Below, piece by piece: positions 1-13,015 of a stretch of DNA of 64,000 bases. Origin of the DNA: Conus ventricosus (Eukaryota > Mollusca > Gastropoda > Neogastropoda > Conidae). Where the stretch lies: contig CM031595.1 of assembly GCA_018398815.1 (NCBI GenBank), positions 139,864,080 to 139,928,079 on the forward strand. The letters run 5' to 3'. The position numbers and the translations under genes are program-made. Each line of letters begins with the position of its first letter. Position 1 is the first letter of the stretch. Below the pieces are notes generated by a model. That model had not been told where the DNA came from and searched no databases. It saw only the letters and a program-made list of their open reading frames with translations.

Positions 1-572
1 ATCTATTAGTCACTTCTACTGTCACTGTTCTAATAATTATGTAATATATGTGTGTTTTTATCTTTTGTGTTTGTGTTGTGTGGTAATAATACTGGTGGAT
101 AAAAAGAGATGAAAAAACTACCAGTGACACAATAACTTTCTTTCTGGAACCTCCTAACAACCTGGATGTAGCTGTGGACGGGTATTGGGTCAATTTGAAA
201 AACTGTGGATTTATATTCTTCACATAGGTAAGGAAAATACATTTTTCCTTATGATTTTTTGTTTTCTCACAATAATTCAATGTTTTTGTTTCACACTAAT
301 ATGTTTTGGATTTTAGAATTGAGTAAAAAACTCATTTAACCTATTTCATTGGACAGAAACTTTTTGCGTGGATCTTGAATGTTGTGATTTGCAATTGTTA
401 TCAAAAGAAAGAGTGTTTCAATTTCTTTCAGAATAGTATAGGTTTCATTTGCTTTTGTTCAATAGTTTTTGAGCCAGAATTTTTTTTGATTTTATTACCC
501 TTCGCGACTAACACGGCTTGGCTAACTGTTGTCTCAGAGCTTAAAAGGGTTGTGCAGCAGGCAAAGGGTTAA
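1..572. other. AT-rich non-coding sequence
   Basis: I see no supported gene. The stretch is AT-rich with short T runs. Just before the SINE that follows, the minus strand reads TTAACCCTTTGC, which looks like a piggyBac-type terminus next to a TTAA site, but no partner end was found. Confidence 0.5.
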
Positions 573-916
573 AGATGATGCTACGGATTTACCATTCGGT
601 TCTGAGAATACATGACAGGGGGCTGTACTCTACGCTTCCTTTCATAATATATCCCTGCGTCAACCAGGCAGAGGAGATACAGGCACCATGCAGTGATTGG
701 TCAGGAAATTTGAGCATACACTCTCAGAACGCACATCCAATAAGTGGATGAAACTCTACTGTGTGGCCCCAGTCTTCCCAACTGAGTCTGTAGTGATCTC
801 AACTCTGGGTAGGAGCCGTCGGGCCTGGAAAAATCCCACATGAGACTTTGATGGATTCGAACCCTCGACCTCCCAGCCGGAACGTCCGCGAACACTAAAC
901 CACTTGGCCACGGCGG
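573..916 (-). mobile_element. tRNA-derived SINE, copy 1
   Basis: On the minus strand the element begins with a tRNA-like head (about 835-916): a degenerate A box, then a B box close to GGTTCGAATCC. The head is followed by a body of about 260 bp. The same head and body recur at 62060-62402 in the same orientation, diverged by scattered substitutions and small indels, so this is a dispersed family. The end at 573 has no clear poly-A or target duplication, so this copy may be 3'-truncated. RNA polymerase III transcription from the internal boxes is expected for tRNA-SINEs. Mobilisation by a partner LINE is inferred. Confidence 0.8.
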
Positions 917-3900
917 ATGTTTTCTCCCACTATTTAATTGATTCAGCAGAAATTTCAGATTTAAGTTATCAAATAAACAAAAAAAGCTTTCTTCACATCA
1001 CGACCTCAGAAAGCTGCACACCTTCTGGTTTAGTTCTTTATTCGATTATCTTCCAACCATTAAGCTGAACTGTTCTGGTAGGTCTTAAAGAACTGAGCTG
1101 TTTTATCCTTAGATATCAAATTTGTCTGCCTTCAATCCCTCTACCTCACCTGTTACAGATGAAAGAGGCAAAAACGATGAATCGAAGCAGCAGAATGCAT
1201 ACACTGGTACCATACTCATCTGCTTCATCACGGTTAACATCCAAATTGGTATCTCGAACTGGTTAATTTATGAATGGAAAATTTAGCCATGGGGACCTGA
1301 TCTAAAGAACTGAATTGCTTTATGTTTTAGTAAACGGTCTCAAGGCTCTTCATTTTTTATCAAAATTTACTAGTGGGATCTTCCAGCTTAAATGCTACAG
1401 CAATCTATTTAGGAATATCTGCAAAGAACCATTTTTTAATGTACTACAAACTTTAAAATTTTATTTGGATGATGAACCTTGAGAAACTGATTTGTTGTCC
1501 TTGGATTCTAGTGTTAGCTGTCAACATGCAGATGGGCAGATCAGACTTCACTTCCACTGGCTCCAATCAGAGAGCCAAAGTCCACCCCCCCCCCTGCACT
1601 GATTCTTATGCTTATGATCCCTTGAAGACAGCAGTGCCTATATGAAAGCAAAACGTTGTGACGGATTGTTGAGTTTGGATGTCTGTGGTTATCAGTACTG
1701 TGCATATGATAATGTGTTTGGTGTGTGCAGCCTGTGTGTGTGTGTGTGTGTGTGGGTGTTGTGTGTGTGTGTGTGTGTTTGGTCAGCATACACAGACAGT
1801 GATAACGTGAATGGCATGTGTGTGTGAGGTGTATGGATGTGGATGATAAAGTCGATCAACCTATAAATGTCTCAGTCAAATGTGTCAGGACACAGAAAAT
1901 ATTTTCACTATAAAACTGTATTAGTGGAAAGAATGCCAAAGAAAGAAAGTGTGAAAGAATGCCATTGTTATATCAAACCAACCTAACTAAACTGACATTT
2001 CTGCTCTGTAATAAACAAAAAACAACTCTTGTGCTTACCTCATGGCATCTAGGCCGTTTTTGCTACAAAAAGTAATTTTTGTTGTGAGAGATTAAAATTA
2101 ATACAAAACACTTGTGGCCAAGTTTAAAACATGCTGCCATTTTACCTATGGATCCATGTGAATAGTTTCCCAATGTCGGTTTCACAGGCAGGTTCAAAAC
2201 GTCATACTTCTGGTTAGGTGAGTGGAGAAGGCTCCTGCACAAAAGGAAACAGATGATCACATGTGTACACACATACACACACACAACAAAGTATTAAATG
2301 ATTCTGATATCAAACAGGAATTTTATCGACTACTTTATTTATTTTAGGCACTTCAAATTCTATTTCATAATCAATGTTGTATGTTTCTGGAATTTATCCC
2401 TCCTCATTACTGCAAATTTACTAATTGTTCTATCCAACTCTTCTTTACCGCATCATTAATATGTGATGAGCAAAACCAACACGATGCAAAAACAATGTTT
2501 TCATCATTCCAGCAGCACATGTAAAATGATATCAAGAGTAAAAACAGGGTTTCCATACTTATTTGATTATGTAATGTTTATACTATCTAAAGGATCCATA
2601 CGTAAATGATTTGGTCATGTCATAAAATATCTTCATGGCAGAAATCACCTGCACACATGTATGAATTAGAAAGCACAGCATTTGAATGTTTATTTTCACA
2701 AAGTCTCACAGTCAATGACCAGCTCTGTGCGGTGTGGAAGCCAAGGGGGTGGAACTCATATGTAGATTCAGCCACACCAGTGGAGTGGTTGCAGGTCACG
2801 GATTAGCATGTTTGTCTGGGAAAAGTGAGGGTCACGTCAACTGCAGGTACATCACCTGATGGGGAAAAAAGCTGTAGTTACGTCAACTGTGCAGATAATT
2901 ACCTGATGGGGAAAAAATTGTACAAATGTATTCGGCAACAAGAACTCTGTCTATTTCATGTGTATCAATATAACTGTCAAAATGAAGTAGGCGGCATATG
3001 TTTTGCTTATGATTCATCTTGAAAGGGCTTCTTTTGATGTGCATTATGTGTATCTTAATGGCACACCCCAATAATACCGTTATAAATAATGTTTCTTCAG
3101 GTGTCAGTGCAATCCTTTAAAAATGAAAAACAGCAGTCACTTGAGACACAAACAGATCCAAGTTTGTGCATAATGCCACACATACTAATGGGGTTTCTAT
3201 TGGTGTAAAATCAAGTGATGCCCCCATTCCAATTCCCAAAACAAGGCTCAACAATGATAGCACCACACAAGTGGATCTCACATAAGAGCGAAAATTAGGA
3301 ATGCAGGAGCTAAGCAATGTGCCCGACTTCAAGAGGCAAATTGGCAACATGAATGCATGTCCGTAATGTACATAAATGATTCAGAAACTCGTGTTGACCC
3401 TTAAGAATTCTTATTCCGAGTGGTCGGGTTAGACTGCTTGAAACACACAGTTTAACTGAATATGGTTGTGATTTACCAATATACGTTTTCAGTGACAATC
3501 AATTCTAAAACACATTAAGCTAATCTGTTATTCTTATCTGAACTTGATCAGAACAGTCTTCGTGAGCTTAAGTTGTGTCAAGATGGAGCTGCGCACTGGG
3601 CGTTGTTAATCTGCTAGCAGCCTGATTGTCAAGGGCAGTACTGTACTGGTTGTTGTTGTTGTTGTTGTCCGTTACTGGCTAAAAGACTTCCAGGGAATTC
3701 ATCCGAACGCCGAAACATATTTGAACACTATGGCACAAATGAATCAGGCTGGGGATGAGAACCATTACGTAGTGTGGACCCGTTTTTTTGATTACCCCCG
3801 CCACATGGCAGCCACACTCCGAATTCGGGGGATTTGAGGAGAAAGATAATGTTAGCTAGGTGCTTGTAACGATGAAGACTATTCCCCACTATAACTATGC

Positions 3901-4366
3901 AGAGCATTTCAACATTTTGATGTAGCCTTGGTGTTCTGGCTATGTCAATTGGCTCTGACACAGCCTTAACCAGGGCCAGTCTATGTACTAAAGCCAGTCT
4001 TTAAATACTGCTGCCATGTTTCAGTTTCATCATGGAGATGTCATTGCATGGGGGACTAGTCATATTGCTACGCCCACATCTGCTTGGGCCACTAGCAGTT
4101 ACTACAAGCCAAAGTGTAACTGAATAGCCAAAAAGAAATAAAATATTTAGGGTAGAGGTTCTTAAAAGTGTAACTCACCCCTATATAGTGATTTTTAGGA
4201 TACTGTACGTTATGTCGGGTAAAAATCACTATTGACAGACACGCTGTGCCGATCCAGCTACCGACAGAGCGCAATTCCTTCGTTGAACATTATGTTTATC
4301 TGCGTTGGCGGAAATTGCGATCAACATGCCGAGTTTACCGGATAACCTGTGACGTTGATTTGGCAC
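917..4366. other. Non-coding sequence with short GT repeats
   Basis: No gene was recognised. There is a GT microsatellite at about 1733-1780, a C run near 1586-1596 and a short imperfect tandem duplication at about 2828-2925 (the ACCTGATGGGGAAAAAA block occurs twice). The rest is unique AT-rich sequence without a convincing exon. Confidence 0.5.
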
Positions 4367-4518
4367 ATGGAGAACATGCGAGAGACACACAAATCGGTAG
4401 GCCTACGTGAGTCAAACCTTAACAGTTTGAACGCAGCACCGAACAGAAGAGAGGATGACGACACGAGTAGAAGTGGAGCGGAGGCACCAACACAATATCG
4501 TGTTGGCAACACAGACTG
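4367..4518 (+). CDS. Probable first coding exon of an unidentified plus-strand gene
   Basis: An ATG at 4367 opens 50 complete codons that run without a stop into a good donor, G|GTGAGT, at 4519. The peptide is very hydrophilic, with an Arg-Arg-Glu-Asp-Asp-Asp stretch followed by Ser, Arg and Ala-rich sequence, and ends in GNTDW. Composition and the donor favour a real exon over chance. There is no recognisable domain, signal peptide or membrane segment. It could belong with the exon-like ORF at 8952-9113 on the same strand, but the intervening exons were not found, so this link is only inferred from strand and distance. Confidence 0.4.
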
Positions 4519-7500
4519 GTGAGTTTTGTTTATTGTCCAGAATGATCTGCAGTTAGGCACAGTGTGTCGTCCAGTGAGTGACCGACTTGGCTTCAACTAG
4601 ATTCTAAGCTGATCGTGTGTTGGATCACTGTACGTTTGTCGTGGATTGTTGAAGGATTTAGGAATTTTGAGATAGCTCGAATGAAACAGTTGTTGCAACT
4701 TTTCCTGGTTATCTCAGAAAAGGTTTCTGTTTATTATTATTGGGGGTGGGGGTGGAGAAGATATGAAAGGGGGGGTGGGGGGGGGAGCGTTTTGTCAGTG
4801 GATGTGTGACTGACAGCTATGTCTGGTGTGTGGTGTGTGTGTTTGTGCTGATATGGCCCAACGAAATGTTCAGTATAAAATTCAAATTTATGTTATGTGC
4901 TTATGCTGGATGTGGTCGCCCATATTCCTGAGTCTTCATTTTGAACCAGCCTCACCACTCATCCATCTGTAATAACAATAAAGAAGTATTATTTTGCTTT
5001 AGTAATATTTAGAGCTGGTGTTTTCAAGTTCATGACCATCAAAAATGGATGGGGTTTTGTGGTGTGGTGTGGGTGTGTGTGTGTGTTGTGCCGTTGCGGG
5101 GTGTGGGTGTGTGTGCATTCCATGACAGAAGCCGACCAGTGAGTAAAACAGGTACAGAAAACCAATCATCAAATCAAGCCCAAGGAGCTTACAGGTTGCA
5201 GCTGGAAACAATACCAGCTACTTTATTCTTCAATGTAAAGTTATAAAATGAAATCTTGCGAGTGGTTTATTCATTCATGTCATAACTTGTGCATTATGTT
5301 TAAATGAAAAAACAGTACTTGTGTTCATGCCAGATTTTATTTGCTTCCTTGCAATAATTTCTTCATGACCCTATTTTTGAATGTATGGTTACTATTAGTC
5401 AACAGCATACATTTCTACTCAAGTAAAAAAGGGAAAAAATTTTCATTGGTTATGTATTACAAAAGTGGAAGTGTTACACGAGTCACAATAAAATTAATTT
5501 TCTAAAAAAATTGTCTGAGAGATGTGTGCTGCAACAGGGGAGAGTTGGGAGACCAGACAGTTAGACTGGAGAAAGGGAAAGAAAATAAAGACAAAGGAAC
5601 AAAGGAGGGCATGGAGAGCGAACAGTGAACTGCACAGTAGAAAGAAGGAAATTATTACTCATTTAAACTACATCAAAGTAAAAAAAACAATTACAAAGAA
5701 AGATAAATGACTTCATGAATGTAAAACCAAAGGTCGTAAGGAAGTACGGTGATCTCTGATATGCTTATGACTTGTGTGGAAGCAATTCAAAGTACCATGG
5801 CCCATTTTATATCAAAGCAGGAAAGCAGCTTACAGGCAATGGTATGATATCAATACTAAGTAACAAACTGCAGAACGAGGGGAATAACAGTTGGAGGGGA
5901 AGATAGGAAAATGAAAGGAAAAAATATTAGAAAATATTTAAGTGCGATGCCTAACACACACCAAAAAAGTGAGGGGGGGGGGGGGAGGTCATTAATAGCA
6001 TTCCAAGTTTGTTTGTTTTTGTTTTTTTTCAGGTTGTACATGTGGAAACTTGTGTTGCAATGGCCTCCCCCACCCCCAAGTGAAAGCCACTGTTGCACAG
6101 GTCTGAGAGATATGGCAGAAAGTTTTACGATACTGGTATGATGAATAGTTACACCGTTTAACTTTATTCTTTATCAAATAAAACAGAATAGTTTGTCTTG
6201 TTTGGTTTCTTTTGAGGTCATGATCTGCATTGTATACTTCTTTTCAAGATAATATGCACATATAATGCACACACTTTCAGACGATGAACAAAAAGTAGAA
6301 ATGTTGAATCTGTACATAACCTGTATGGAATACACCTTATGTTTATTAAATAATTGTTTATGGATGTGTTATTACTTGCCGAGTTTACTCTGCAGTACAT
6401 TGAATCATCAAAACACCTGACATATAAAAGATACAGTAGTATTATATGTTTTTTGTTGTCAGATATTTGGAAAGATTCTGTAAAGTACTCAGTCTTGTTT
6501 GTTGGGTATAAATTGTCATAGTTAAAGTTCAGATTACAAAGTGATAATAATAGATGTCAATTATTCTGCCTTAGATTCAAGGGACATTATTGGAGTTTAT
6601 TTTGAGTAGGAACCTTTGAATTTTGAGAAGTAATTTGTATGAATGATCTATCACTGGTAGTGGTACAAGCAAAGTGATGTTTTCAGTTGAGTTAGTTGGT
6701 TTGTGTATATGGGTCGGTTAATACGTTGTATTAACATTACAACAAATAACTCGTTTTACCTAAATTTGTGAAAACAATGTTTTGTGACTGATACAGGTAA
6801 TAAGTGAAGCCAGTTCCAATTATGGGCTATATTGTTAGGTCCGAGGCAAACAAAGGTTTCCAAAATGGCCGTGCGCAGAGAATGATATAAACATACACCT
6901 GATCTTGTTCACTCTGCATACAAATGTCATAAATAAATAGACTTTGTGACATAGTCAGCATGTGCCCTAGACTGTGATATCATTCTGTGAGGTACTTGCA
7001 ACGTGAAAAAGGTGGAGGTCAGCCAGCTGAGTGATCACTGTGTTCCGGTTCAGACTGTCGCCTGGCCGGATGTGTTGGAGGAAACTGCCTACTCATCAGT
7101 AAAACAGAGAGCATGGGCAGATGAGGGACTTCTGCAGAAGGAGTAAGCTTGCACAATTTGCTTGTATGTTGCCAGATGATTTTACAGTGTGAAAGGAGCG
7201 TTTAAAGGGACACCTAGGGAGTAATAAATGGACACATCCAGCTTTGACCAGGGATTGAAAGTGGAAGGGCATAGGATGGCACACGTATCAAATGTGTACT
7301 CTAGTAAAGGGGGCCCCCTTAATCACAGGTTTTCATGTGGTTTAGATTTCTAAAATATCCTACTTAGTAAGTTCTTGTTGCCTTCTAAGACTTCCCCCCC
7401 CCCCGTACCAAGACATGATGGACACACAATATGAGGACACTGATATCGAAAAATCCTTGAGTACTAATTCTGATTGTGTGCAGTGGTTTGTGTCTACCTG

Positions 7501-8951
7501 TGCTTGTGTAACTTGTGAAGCAAGTGAAAGTCCATTCTATTCAGTTGTAATGATCTATGGCTTGTGTTCTCATTGTGTTTAGGTATGCCCGCTTTTAACT
7601 TAGGGAATTTGAATGAATGTCAGGGAGCTTACCAGTTACTGCTGCTATATTATCTCCCAACAACATCTTTTGCTCTTCCTCAGATACTCAGAAGTAAAAA
7701 GCTGCAAGCAGTCTTTGATATGGTCGGAAATATCCTTCTTGGAATTCTCATCTTTCATGTCTCTTGCATTGTGAACTCTAAGTGTTATGGTATTACATGT
7801 ACTGTAGTTATTCATTACTTGGTCAATACAGCTAGATAAACTGTTTAAGAGCTTAAGGTGAACCTGTAATGGACTACATTGTTTCTTGCCCACTGTTTTT
7901 CTCCATCATGGACAAAATGCTTACTTTCTCCATACAGGTAAACGGTAAAATTGGCTCAGGCAGCTTGTGAGGTGGTGCTCTTTGGAATCTGGGCTAAGAA
8001 CATCCGTGTTCCCTTACATCTTGCTGTGTCACAAGATACGTGTGATTTCTGTTCAGAAAAATATCGTGGATTTCCAGTGGCCTGAATTGGACTGAACACA
8101 CTGTGTGTTGTGTGTGTGTGTGTGGGTGTGTGTTTTGTGTGTGTGTGTGTACCTATTATATTTGTATTTTTTTTATAGGTTTTGTTATGACTTCCTTACC
8201 TAGTGTAGCAATGTACTTCCGGCTTTCTTTTGTGTGTTGTGTGGTGTTGTGTGTTTTCTTTTCTTTTTTTTTCTTCTTTTTTTTCTCGTTTTTCATCTTT
8301 GACCCAAAAGTTGCCTTATCTGAAAACAACTTGAAGTTGGCTCACTCATGAAGAAGACTGATGTGGTGGTTAATTCTGTCTGCTAACAGTTTGAAAAAAC
8401 ATTGTCACATCAGATAGAAATGGTTTTTCTCCCCGCTCCCACCCTGTCCCCTTGCACCGTTTGTCCTTTAAGAACTTTTAGAATTTAAAAAAAATTTGAG
8501 GTATTGGAATAAATATATAAATAAATAAAAAGAATTTAGGAACCTAAGTGTTCCACTCATGATGTGTTGCATTTGTGCTGTGATCAGTTGAAATGTCCTG
8601 ATTAATTTTGTTTACCAAATCTACTTGCCTATGAATGTCAGACTTGCATGCAGCGACCTCGCACATTTTTTAAGTGATTTATCAGAAGAAAGGATGACTT
8701 CTGTATGTGGTGAAATTTGAGGATTTCCGCAGTTTCTTTCTCTTTGCTGTGTAGTATTTGTAAAAAGTAAAAAAATGTTCAGTATCTCTCGGGACCTATT
8801 GTTAAGCCACTTCATTGTTTACTAGTAGGCCAAGAGTAACTGAGGTTAAAGTAAAAATGTTTACAACCATAATCCTAATCTTGAGCCAGGTTTCCAGAGG
8901 TTCTTTCGGTATATTGAATCATTATCACAGTTATCTTGCCATGTATGTTAG
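4519..8951. other. Probable intron or intergenic sequence
   Basis: No gene was recognised. There are GT repeats near 4825-4850, 5067-5120 and 8101-8155, a G run near 5975-5988, and T-rich tracts near 8262-8290. A few short open stretches, for example around 7564-7839 and 7985-8090, have plausible AG acceptors upstream but no recognisable family. Confidence 0.4.
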
Positions 8952-9113
8952 CCGTGCCTCGTGTTTGCTTGGATGGGCATTATTGTGCTGTCAGGGGGTT
9001 CTGGTTTTTCTCTGAACTTTCCTGGGAAGGGACTCCTCAGTGCAGATGGGCTCTCTCCATACTATTTGAAAGAGGTGGTGAAGCAGCTTGGACACATACC
9101 TGTAACGGTGTAA
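8952..9113 (+). CDS. Possible terminal coding exon with a membrane segment, unidentified
   Basis: After an AG acceptor at 8950-8951 the frame is open for 53 codons and ends at TAA 9111-9113. The first third is hydrophobic (LVFAWMGIIVLSGG) and could span a membrane. The rest reads like ordinary globular coding sequence (GLLSADGLSPYYLKEVVKQL). Codon use is balanced and the frame contains no low-complexity sequence, unlike most open stretches nearby. I do not recognise the family. A GT donor at CCT|GTAACG is also possible, which would make this an internal exon. Confidence 0.4.
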   Translation, partial: PCLVFAWMGIIVLSGGSGFSLNFPGKGLLSADGLSPYYLKEVVKQLGHIPVTV

Positions 9114-9233
9114 GACAGTTTTGTTAGTAAGTAAAAGTATATCACTTTTATTGGATTGTTCTTGTGAGTTATCCAGACAAAGAATAGAAGGGAACAATGT
9201 ATATCAGCATCATTACCCTCTACACACTTTCCT

Positions 9234-9236
<3 letters not shown>

Positions 9237-9297
<61 letters not shown>

Positions 9298-9324
9298 CCA
9301 CCCCCCCCCCCCCACCCCCCCCAC
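9237..9324. repeat. Long poly-C tract
   Basis: This is about 88 bases of almost uninterrupted C, broken by a few T and A bases near the right end. Open frames across it encode only poly-Pro or poly-Gly and are not genes. The true length is uncertain because long homopolymers are poorly resolved in this assembly. Confidence 0.9.
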
Positions 9325-9817
9325 TACACCACAAACACACCAACACTCCCCTCCACCACCTCCCTCACCAATGATGAAATCAGCCAACTCGTCACTTGTA
9401 GTAAAAAAACATGAACAGTAAATTGTTGGCCAATTGCAGTAGTTTAAACCTTTGCCACATAGTCATAATGCTTGCGTAGTGGATGGGAAAGATATAATGA
9501 TAATAATGACTGTGTGTTTCTTAAGAATGCAAACCATCACTAACATGAAATAATGCAGAAAAGAAAATTTGATAGGATTTGAGATAAGACATTTTGACAT
9601 GTGAGTAATGTGCACATAGATAGCATGTTCTATAGATGGACTACATTTGAATACTTGTAATATATATGGGGAATGTGGTTTGGTCTACTTCAACATCACT
9701 GGTGTCTTTTTAAACCTCCAACACACTCCCTAGTCAGTAATGTTATTTTACTGAACAGGAGGAAGCACAGAAAAATTAAAGCCCCACCCCACATCAGTAT
9801 GTAGGCTTTATACTCAC
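9325..9817. other. Non-coding AT-rich sequence
   Basis: I see no gene, RNA or repeat of note in this stretch. Confidence 0.5.
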
Positions 9818-9961
9818 ATAGGTTGGATCAGACGTCAGCATGGTATGCTGTATTCCCCTTCTTTGGCTTAGAAAGTAGATGGCCATTTTCACACTGCCAT
9901 CCTCCTCCTGAAGATATACCCATCTCACAATTTTCATTGAATGCATGGCAGCCAGAACAGC
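9818..9961 (-). CDS. Probable internal exon, 48 codons, unidentified
   Basis: The minus strand has an acceptor ending TTTTTGCAG just above 9961 and a donor GTGAGTA below 9818. Between them lie exactly 48 codons without a stop (phase 0 to 0). The peptide looks like a folded protein and contains MKIVRWVYLQEEDGSVKMA. A clean acceptor, a clean donor and a length divisible by three make this the best non-INTS9 exon in the left part of the window. I could not align it to INTS9 or assign a family. Confidence 0.5.
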
Positions 9962-10275
9962 CTGCAAAAATGTTCAACATGACTGGTTAAGCCATCATAT
10001 TATGATAGTATATTGTGTGTAACCCCTCTTCATTAAATTCATATTAAGGAATAATGTGTGTAACCCCTTCATAATTTCATATTATGAATAATGTTGTTTA
10101 ACCATTACTCTTCAGTGCCAGCGTGCATGCACAAACCCCCCCCCTCCCCCCCAAAATAATGCCGCCGCCAGTGCTATAGAATGCCTCCACTCTACCTTGC
10201 CACCCCACTAAACGCTACCCTTGCTCTCCCATGCCTGGCCGCAAGCATCCCTTCCAGCGTGTTCAGCTCTTATCC
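9962..10275. other. Non-coding sequence
   Basis: There is a short tandem duplication of a TTCATATTA-containing AATG-rich block near 10010-10100 and a C-rich patch at 10136-10152. No gene is seen. Confidence 0.5.
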
Positions 10276-10790
10276 ACACAGTCACAGGGCCTGTTTGTCT
10301 GTTGTTGTGTCAGTCATCCATATACCATGGTGATCCACACAAGACCACTGGACTGTTTGTCTTCTGTTGTCAGTCACCACATGTACACTGGTGTGCCACA
10401 CAGACATAGGCCTGTGGTCTTCTGTTGTGTCAGTCACCACATGTTAACTGGTGTGAATCCTCACAGACAAACGGCCTGTTGTCTTCTGTGTCAGTCGCCT
10501 CATGTACATGGTGTTCACACACAGACCACTGGCCTGTTGTATTCTGTTGTCAGTAACCACCATGTACACTGGTGACTCCAACAGACCACAGGCTGTTGTC
10601 TTCTGTTGTCTGTCACCTCATGTACACTGTGATCCACACAGACACAGGCCTCGTTGTCTTGTGTTGTGTCAGTACCACATACACACTGTGATCCACACAG
10701 ACCACAGACCTGTTGTCTGTCACTCATGTTCATGGTGATCCACACAGGCCTGTTGTCTGTGTTTGTGTGAGTCACCTCATACACACTGGC
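10276..10790. repeat. Minisatellite, ~60-bp unit, about nine copies
   Basis: The core CCTGTTGTCTTCTGTTG recurs about every 60 bases at roughly 10287, 10349, 10411, 10474, 10532, 10592, 10650, 10710 and 10748. Between the cores lies CACATGTACACTGGTGATCC and an ACACAGACC block. Copies differ by substitutions and small indels, and the last two units are shortened. Open frames through the array are by-products of the repeat. Confidence 0.9.
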
Positions 10791-12582
10791 TGGTCACATG
10801 GTTTGGAAAAGTGCTGGAATAAAGTCCATCCCTTTGGCCTGTTGGCTTCACACCTTTCCAAAGGCATGGAACTTAACACCCAAATGTGGATTAGACGGTC
10901 AGCCGAGTTGGGGGAAAATCCTTTACTTTTGTCACAAAGCAAGTCCTTGGTGAAACCTTGGGTACCTCTTGCTTAAGATGGATAGGCAACCAAACAGAAT
11001 ATTTGAGTTGGTGGCACCAAAGCCACACTTGATACAACTGGATTATTAGTCGTAGCACTTGAGGGTTAATTGTGTTGAGATCAAGCGAACATTTTCCCTT
11101 TTACAGATATAGTCTTTAACTGGTTCTGCCAAGCTTAATTGTTATGTTGCTGATGGTTTCGGACTGTGGCTTATAGTTCACATAATATAAATTAGTTCTT
11201 ATCAAGACAGTTTACATGGAAATCACTTTGTTCAAGTAAAATGCAACTTTGTAACAACCTGGTGTACACTTTTCCTAGCCAAGAAAAGGCTCGTGTGCTT
11301 CGGACAGAATGACAACAACCGACTGTGAAATGCCTCCAGCTGTGGAGGTTTGGTGAGAAGGGTGACAGCTTCTTGACATCATTGAGAAGGTATTTATTTT
11401 CAATGATGTTGATGGAGGAGCAAGGTAATCCTCAGAGTCTGTAAACAATATTTATAGGTAATGAAGGCGTTCATATCTTTATTGAAAACAAAAATACATT
11501 ATTCATCACAAAGAAAAGAAACAGCAAGGACATTTGACCTTTGTATGTGGAACACTAACACAGAAAAAATTGACAACCTCTATGGACAATATTGAAGGCA
11601 AACCGACTATTACAATCCAGTCATGCTTCTAGAAAAATGTTTGAGACCAGTATGAAAAAAAAATGCAGCTTAAGACAAAGTTTCAACCTGTAGAAAGTAG
11701 AAATCTGCAGTTGACCTGCTGATTGGTGATTTTCAATTAGGACTGTTGATCAGTCTTTATGATGGACTATGCCTTTAAGACAATACACAAACTCTAGTAC
11801 AAGTCAAAAAACTTGAGTCGGTTGCTATTGACACATACAAACCTCACACGGTTGTGATGAACCCGTCTTTGGTTCTTTTCATCGCGCAAAACTGTCCATG
11901 TTGGAAAAGGTTTTGGGGTGTCGCCTGATTCACCGTTTGTGGTTGTTCTCAAGGTGGAATGACATAAATCTCCCACTTGGCCTTCATCATTCCCCATTTC
12001 CATCTGTGTTGAGGATGCCCACCCAGTGAAGTTGGGTGAAAATTGGATTTCCTCCACATCACCCACCTTTTCCATCCCCAGCCCCTGTTTGCCAACTGGA
12101 TGTCAGTTTTTTTGGTCAGACCTGTTTTCAACAAGGCATAATTCAAAATGAGTTTAGGCCCTTTTGATGGCATTGCATTATGCCTATTTTGACACGAAAG
12201 CCAATGTTCATACAGACCCTCATTAATTCAAAATATTTTTACTTGACAATCACTTTGCCTTTATGGATGGGTTTTTAACATCACTATAAATGGTAAATCA
12301 TGCACTCACACTCACACCACGCACACACACACACACGAACATGTTCCATTAAAGTGTATTTAATCCTATTGAAAACTTAAACTGTTTGTTCCAACCATAC
12401 TTATCAATTAAGTATGCCAAACTGATTGTTCCAACTTCCTTACCTTTTTTCAGTATGCTGACAGTTGGGTGCAAGACTTACTCTGAACACAGTTGTTATG
12501 ATTTTGCTCTTACTTTTTGCGACATGCCACACATCGAGGTAATGCTTGACTATGGGCTTCTGCTCCGATGTATTTATTTTGT
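10791..12582. other. No supported gene
   Basis: A minus-strand open stretch of about 280 bases ends near 11845 at a possible GTGAGG donor and contains WTVLRDEKNQRRVHHNR. I could not assign it. The remainder shows no recognisable feature. Confidence 0.35.
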
Positions 12583-12675
12583 TTAGTCGATCAGTGACAA
12601 TGGAGCCAACTTCAGGTCCGCCTCATGCAGGAAAAGGACTGTTCTCTGCAGACCCTCATTTTCACCAATCTGGCA
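12583..12675 (-). CDS. Weak candidate for a C-terminal INTS9 exon
   Basis: After a possible acceptor (GGTAAACAG) the minus strand is open for 30 codons and then meets TAA. The segment TVLFLHEADLKLAPLS resembles, by pattern only, the C-terminal INTS9 stretch in which hydrophobic residues precede a Glu-Ala pair. It lies on the correct strand and downstream of the other INTS9 exons. The match is short, the expected last residues are missing and no donor is obvious, so I treat this as a lead only. Confidence 0.22.
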   Translation of the reverse strand, partial: CQIGENEGLQRTVLFLHEADLKLAPLSLID

Positions 12676-13015
12676 CTGTTTACCACCTCATTGCTCTGCA
12701 ATGACAAGTGACTTTCAGAGATCAAGCAAACTTGAAAAAGTACAAAAACATAACAAAAATCAGATGAAGTCATGAGTAACTTCGTATTGCACGTGGAACT
12801 CGTAACTGAAAAGGTGGAAGATACTGTTCCTTCTCCTATCTTAGGCCCCCAAAAAGGTTTATTGTTTTATGCTTGTCAGCCTAATGTTTGGCAAGATAAA
12901 GAGCATCACTCTTTCCACCATTTAAAAAAAAGATAACTTGGGCTCTGCCTTCACTAGAAAAATAAGTCTTTAAATGTGTTGTGGTTTATTTAAGGTATCC
13001 GTACAATGGACTTAC

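Noticed and set aside
12301..12340. Small AC repeat as a regulatory element
   Set aside because: It is a short microsatellite like many others here, with nothing further to support a function.
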